Below, piece by piece: positions 6,613 to 8,065 of a stretch of DNA of 8,065 nt. A model generated the notes under the pieces. That model worked only from the letters and a program-made list of their open reading frames with translations, did not search any database and was not told where the DNA came from. Each line of letters begins with the position of its first letter. The first letter of the stretch is position 1. Source of the stretch: Thiobacillus sp. (GTDB lineage: Bacteria; Pseudomonadota; Gammaproteobacteria; Burkholderiales; Thiobacillaceae); the NCBI GenBank assembly GCA_018780025.1, contig JADMKH010000044.1, positions 1 to 8,065 of the forward strand, written 5' to 3'. Made by a program: the position numbers and the translations under genes.

Positions 6613-7136
6613 GACGCGGACGCTTCGTTTTTAAGCTTGAGTGCGTCATCCGCCTCATTGCCCAGATGCAGACTGTCGGAACGGCCGGTGATCAATGCCC
6701 ATAGCACTTGCCCGAAGCGGAATGCCAGCAGCGCGAAGCCAAGCGGCAAGATCGACCGCACCACCCAGATCGGAATCGGCAGATCGTCCAGTTCGACGCC
6801 GATCAGTTTCATCTTGCTGACGTAGGTCCACGAGCCGTAGATCACCAGGCCAGCGTAGAGCAGGCACAGCAACACCACGACGATGGCGGTGGCCCGACGC
6901 GGTCCGGGGGGCATGCGCTTGACCAGGGAATCCACGCCGATGTGCGCGCCGACGCGCACGCCGTAGGAAATACCGACGAAGATCATCACGGAAAAAAAGA
7001 GGGTGGTGAGTTCGAGTGCCCAGGTGAATCCGGAGTTGAATCCATAGCGCATGACAACCTGCAAAAACGTCAGCAGCGTCATCAACGTGAGCATGACAAC
7101 AACGAGCAGTTCCTCGATTCGGTCGAGAATCTTCAT
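6609..7136 (-). CDS. dctQ: TRAP transporter small permease DctQ
   Basis: This 175-residue inner-membrane protein is the small subunit that pairs with DctM and is needed for TRAP transport. Four hydrophobic helices are visible (about residues 10-30, 43-60, 82-101 and 122-145). The family signature RYGFNSGFTWALEL (30-43) lies after helix 1, the GAHIGVDSLVKRMP loop follows helix 2, and a polar tail of about 25 residues ends the protein. I chose ATG 7136 because GGAGGTG (7140-7146) sits 5 bases-range upstream. The GTG at 7142 lies inside that ribosome-binding site and is an unlikely start. The stop overlaps the dctM start by four bases (ATGA), so the two membrane subunits are translationally coupled. 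The gene lies 45 bases after dctP in the usual dctP-dctQ-dctM order. Confidence 0.95.
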   Translation of the reverse strand: MKILDRIEELLVVVMLTLMTLLTFLQVVMRYGFNSGFTWALELTTLFFSVMIFVGISYGVRVGAHIGVDSLVKRMPPGPRRATAIVVVLLCLLYAGLVIYGSWTYVSKMKLIGVELDDLPIPIWVVRSILPLGFALLAFRFGQVLWALITGRSDSLHLGNEADDALKLKNEASAS

Positions 7137-7139
7137 GGT

Positions 7140-7146
7140 CACCTCC
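7140..7146 (-). promoter_or_regulatory. Strong ribosome-binding site deciding the dctQ start
   Basis: The minus strand reads GGAGGTG, then three bases, then ATG 7136. This strong anti-16S match sets the start at 7136 and excludes the overlapping GTG at 7142. Confidence 0.8.
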
Positions 7147-7181
7147 GGTCTGGCCGGATCAATTGGCCTGGCACCAGGGAC

Positions 7182-8065
7182 TTAGCGTTTGTTGGCCTTG
7201 AGCGCGGCAAGGATGACATCCTTGCCGATGTCTTCTTCGAATTGCTTCCATACCGGTGCCATCGCCTTGCGCCATTTATTCTGCTCTGCGCGGGTCAGCG
7301 GCAGGACTTCGGCTTTTTTGTCGTCGATAACTTTCTGGCGGAAGCTGGCGGCTTCGTCATAAGCAACCTTGTTGCCGAACTTGATCGATTCGACCATGGC
7401 TTCGTTCAGGCCCTTGCGGACATTCGCGGGCAGGCCATCCCACCAGCCCGCATTGGTGACAACCAGGTAGTCGAGCACGCCATGATCGGAGTCCATGATG
7501 TATTTCTGCACTTCATGAAATTTCTTGGTGTAGGTGTTCGCCCACGGGTTTTCGGTGCCATCCACCACGCCGGATTGCAGCGCCTGGTACACCTCGGCAA
7601 AGGCCAGCTTCTGGGGATTACCCCCCACCGCATTGAACTGGGCCTCCAGCACGTCCGAGCTCTGGATACGAAACTTCAGGCCTTTGGCGTCTTCAGGGTT
7701 GCGCAGGGGTTTGTTGGCCGACATCTGTTTCATGCCGTTATGCAGATAGCCCAGGCCCTTGATGCCTTTGTCCTTCATCGAGTCCAGCAAAGCCTGCCCA
7801 TGTAGCCCGGCCTGGAAGCGATCGACCGCCTGGATGTTGTCGAACAGGAAGGGCAGGTCAAAAATCTGTAGTTTTTTGGTGTACTTGCCGAACTTGGAAA
7901 GTGATGGCGCGATGATCTGCACGTCGCCCAGCAACAGGGCTTCCATTTCCTTGCCGTTACCGAAGAGTTGGCTGTTGGGGAAAACCTGCACCTGCACCAC
8001 GCCGGGGAATTTCTTCTCGGCCAGTTCCTTGAACTTGAGCGCGGCCTGTCCCTTGGGCGACTGGT
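7182..8065 (-). CDS. dctP: TRAP transporter substrate-binding protein DctP (N-terminus cut by window edge)
   Basis: The frame is open from the window edge (8065) to TAA at 7182-7184, giving about 293 residues of an expected 330-340. The signal peptide and the first strand are outside the window. The visible start, QSPKGQAALKFKELAEKKFPG, is the standard early helix of DctP proteins. It is followed by PNSQLFGNGKEMEALLLGDVQ, FDLPFLFDN, GYLHNGMKQMSANKPL, the GLKFRIQ strand with the conserved ligand-binding arginine (codon at 7668-7670), FAEVYQALQSGVVDGTENPW, KKFHEVQKYI and DYLVVTNAGWWDGLP. This pattern is closest to the C4-dicarboxylate (succinate, fumarate, malate) DctP group, though related proteins bind other carboxylates, so the substrate is an inference. 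The protein acts in the periplasm and delivers ligand to DctQM, encoded directly downstream. The Val-Val at 7995-8000 is internal, not a start. Confidence 0.95.
   Translation of the reverse strand, partial: QSPKGQAALKFKELAEKKFPGVVQVQVFPNSQLFGNGKEMEALLLGDVQIIAPSLSKFGKYTKKLQIFDLPFLFDNIQAVDRFQAGLHGQALLDSMKDKGIKGLGYLHNGMKQMSANKPLRNPEDAKGLKFRIQSSDVLEAQFNAVGGNPQKLAFAEVYQALQSGVVDGTENPWANTYTKKFHEVQKYIMDSDHGVLDYLVVTNAGWWDGLPANVRKGLNEAMVESIKFGNKVAYDEAASFRQKVIDDKKAEVLPLTRAEQNKWRKAMAPVWKQFEEDIGKDVILAALKANKR

Noticed and set aside
7167..7178. CCTGG-CA-CCAGG hairpin between dctP and dctQ
   Set aside because: The stem is only 5 bp with a 2-base loop and no T-run. It is too weak to call an attenuator or processing site.
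5701..7805. Two long plus-strand open frames (374 and 365 codons) opposite dctM, dctQ and dctP
   Set aside because: Both are very rich in His, Gln, Asp and Gly with no recognisable domain. They mirror the codon bias of the TRAP genes.

Overview
This 8,065-base window is GC-rich, gene-dense DNA that looks like the chromosome of a Gram-negative proteobacterium, most likely a betaproteobacterium. The lineage is inferred from an outer-membrane FadL-type porin, a DctPQM TRAP transporter, a PAS-GGDEF signalling protein, a chemoreceptor tail and a GTAG-type REP repeat pair. No marker in the window fixes the genus. All genes except the first partial one lie on the minus strand. No mobile element, CRISPR array, tRNA or rRNA was seen.

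Layout from left to right. (1) 1-210, plus strand: the C-terminal tail of a methyl-accepting chemotaxis protein, ending in a CheR/CheB-docking type pentapeptide (EWQRF). (2) 273-300: a strong intrinsic terminator in the convergent gap, oriented for the minus-strand gene. (3) 322-1446, minus: an OmpP1/FadL-family outer-membrane transport protein. (4) 1447-1774: a 328-base gap with a weak candidate promoter embedded in a dyad, a perfect 24-base inverted repeat (two REP-like palindromes, each with an outer GTAG) and a GC-rich stem-loop. (5) 1775-3868, minus: a membrane-anchored diguanylate cyclase with two PAS domains, an intact GGEEF active site and an RxxD I-site. (6) 3869-4138: a 270-base gap with no gene. 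(7) 4139-4657, minus: a small secreted DsrE/F-like protein that follows folE with almost no gap. (8) 4660-5214, minus: folE, GTP cyclohydrolase I. (9) 5333-8065, minus: a TRAP transporter operon in the order dctP (cut by the window edge), dctQ, dctM.

The TRAP genes form one transcription unit: a periplasmic binding protein of the C4-dicarboxylate DctP type, then the small and large membrane subunits, which overlap by four bases. The large permease dctM is broken as read. A one-base deficit in a run of seven T (minus strand) moves the last 82 residues to another frame. The tail after the break is otherwise well preserved, so a homopolymer sequencing error or a very recent mutation is the simplest explanation, although the site also matches a -1 slippery heptamer (T TTT TTC). 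folE and the DsrE-like gene form a second tightly coupled pair, possibly read through from the TRAP operon.

Most of the window is ordinary core or transport gene content. The points most worth checking are the dctM frameshift site, the REP pair between the cyclase and the porin, the folE/DsrE-like coupling and the chemoreceptor pentapeptide. I see no convincing new multi-gene system.
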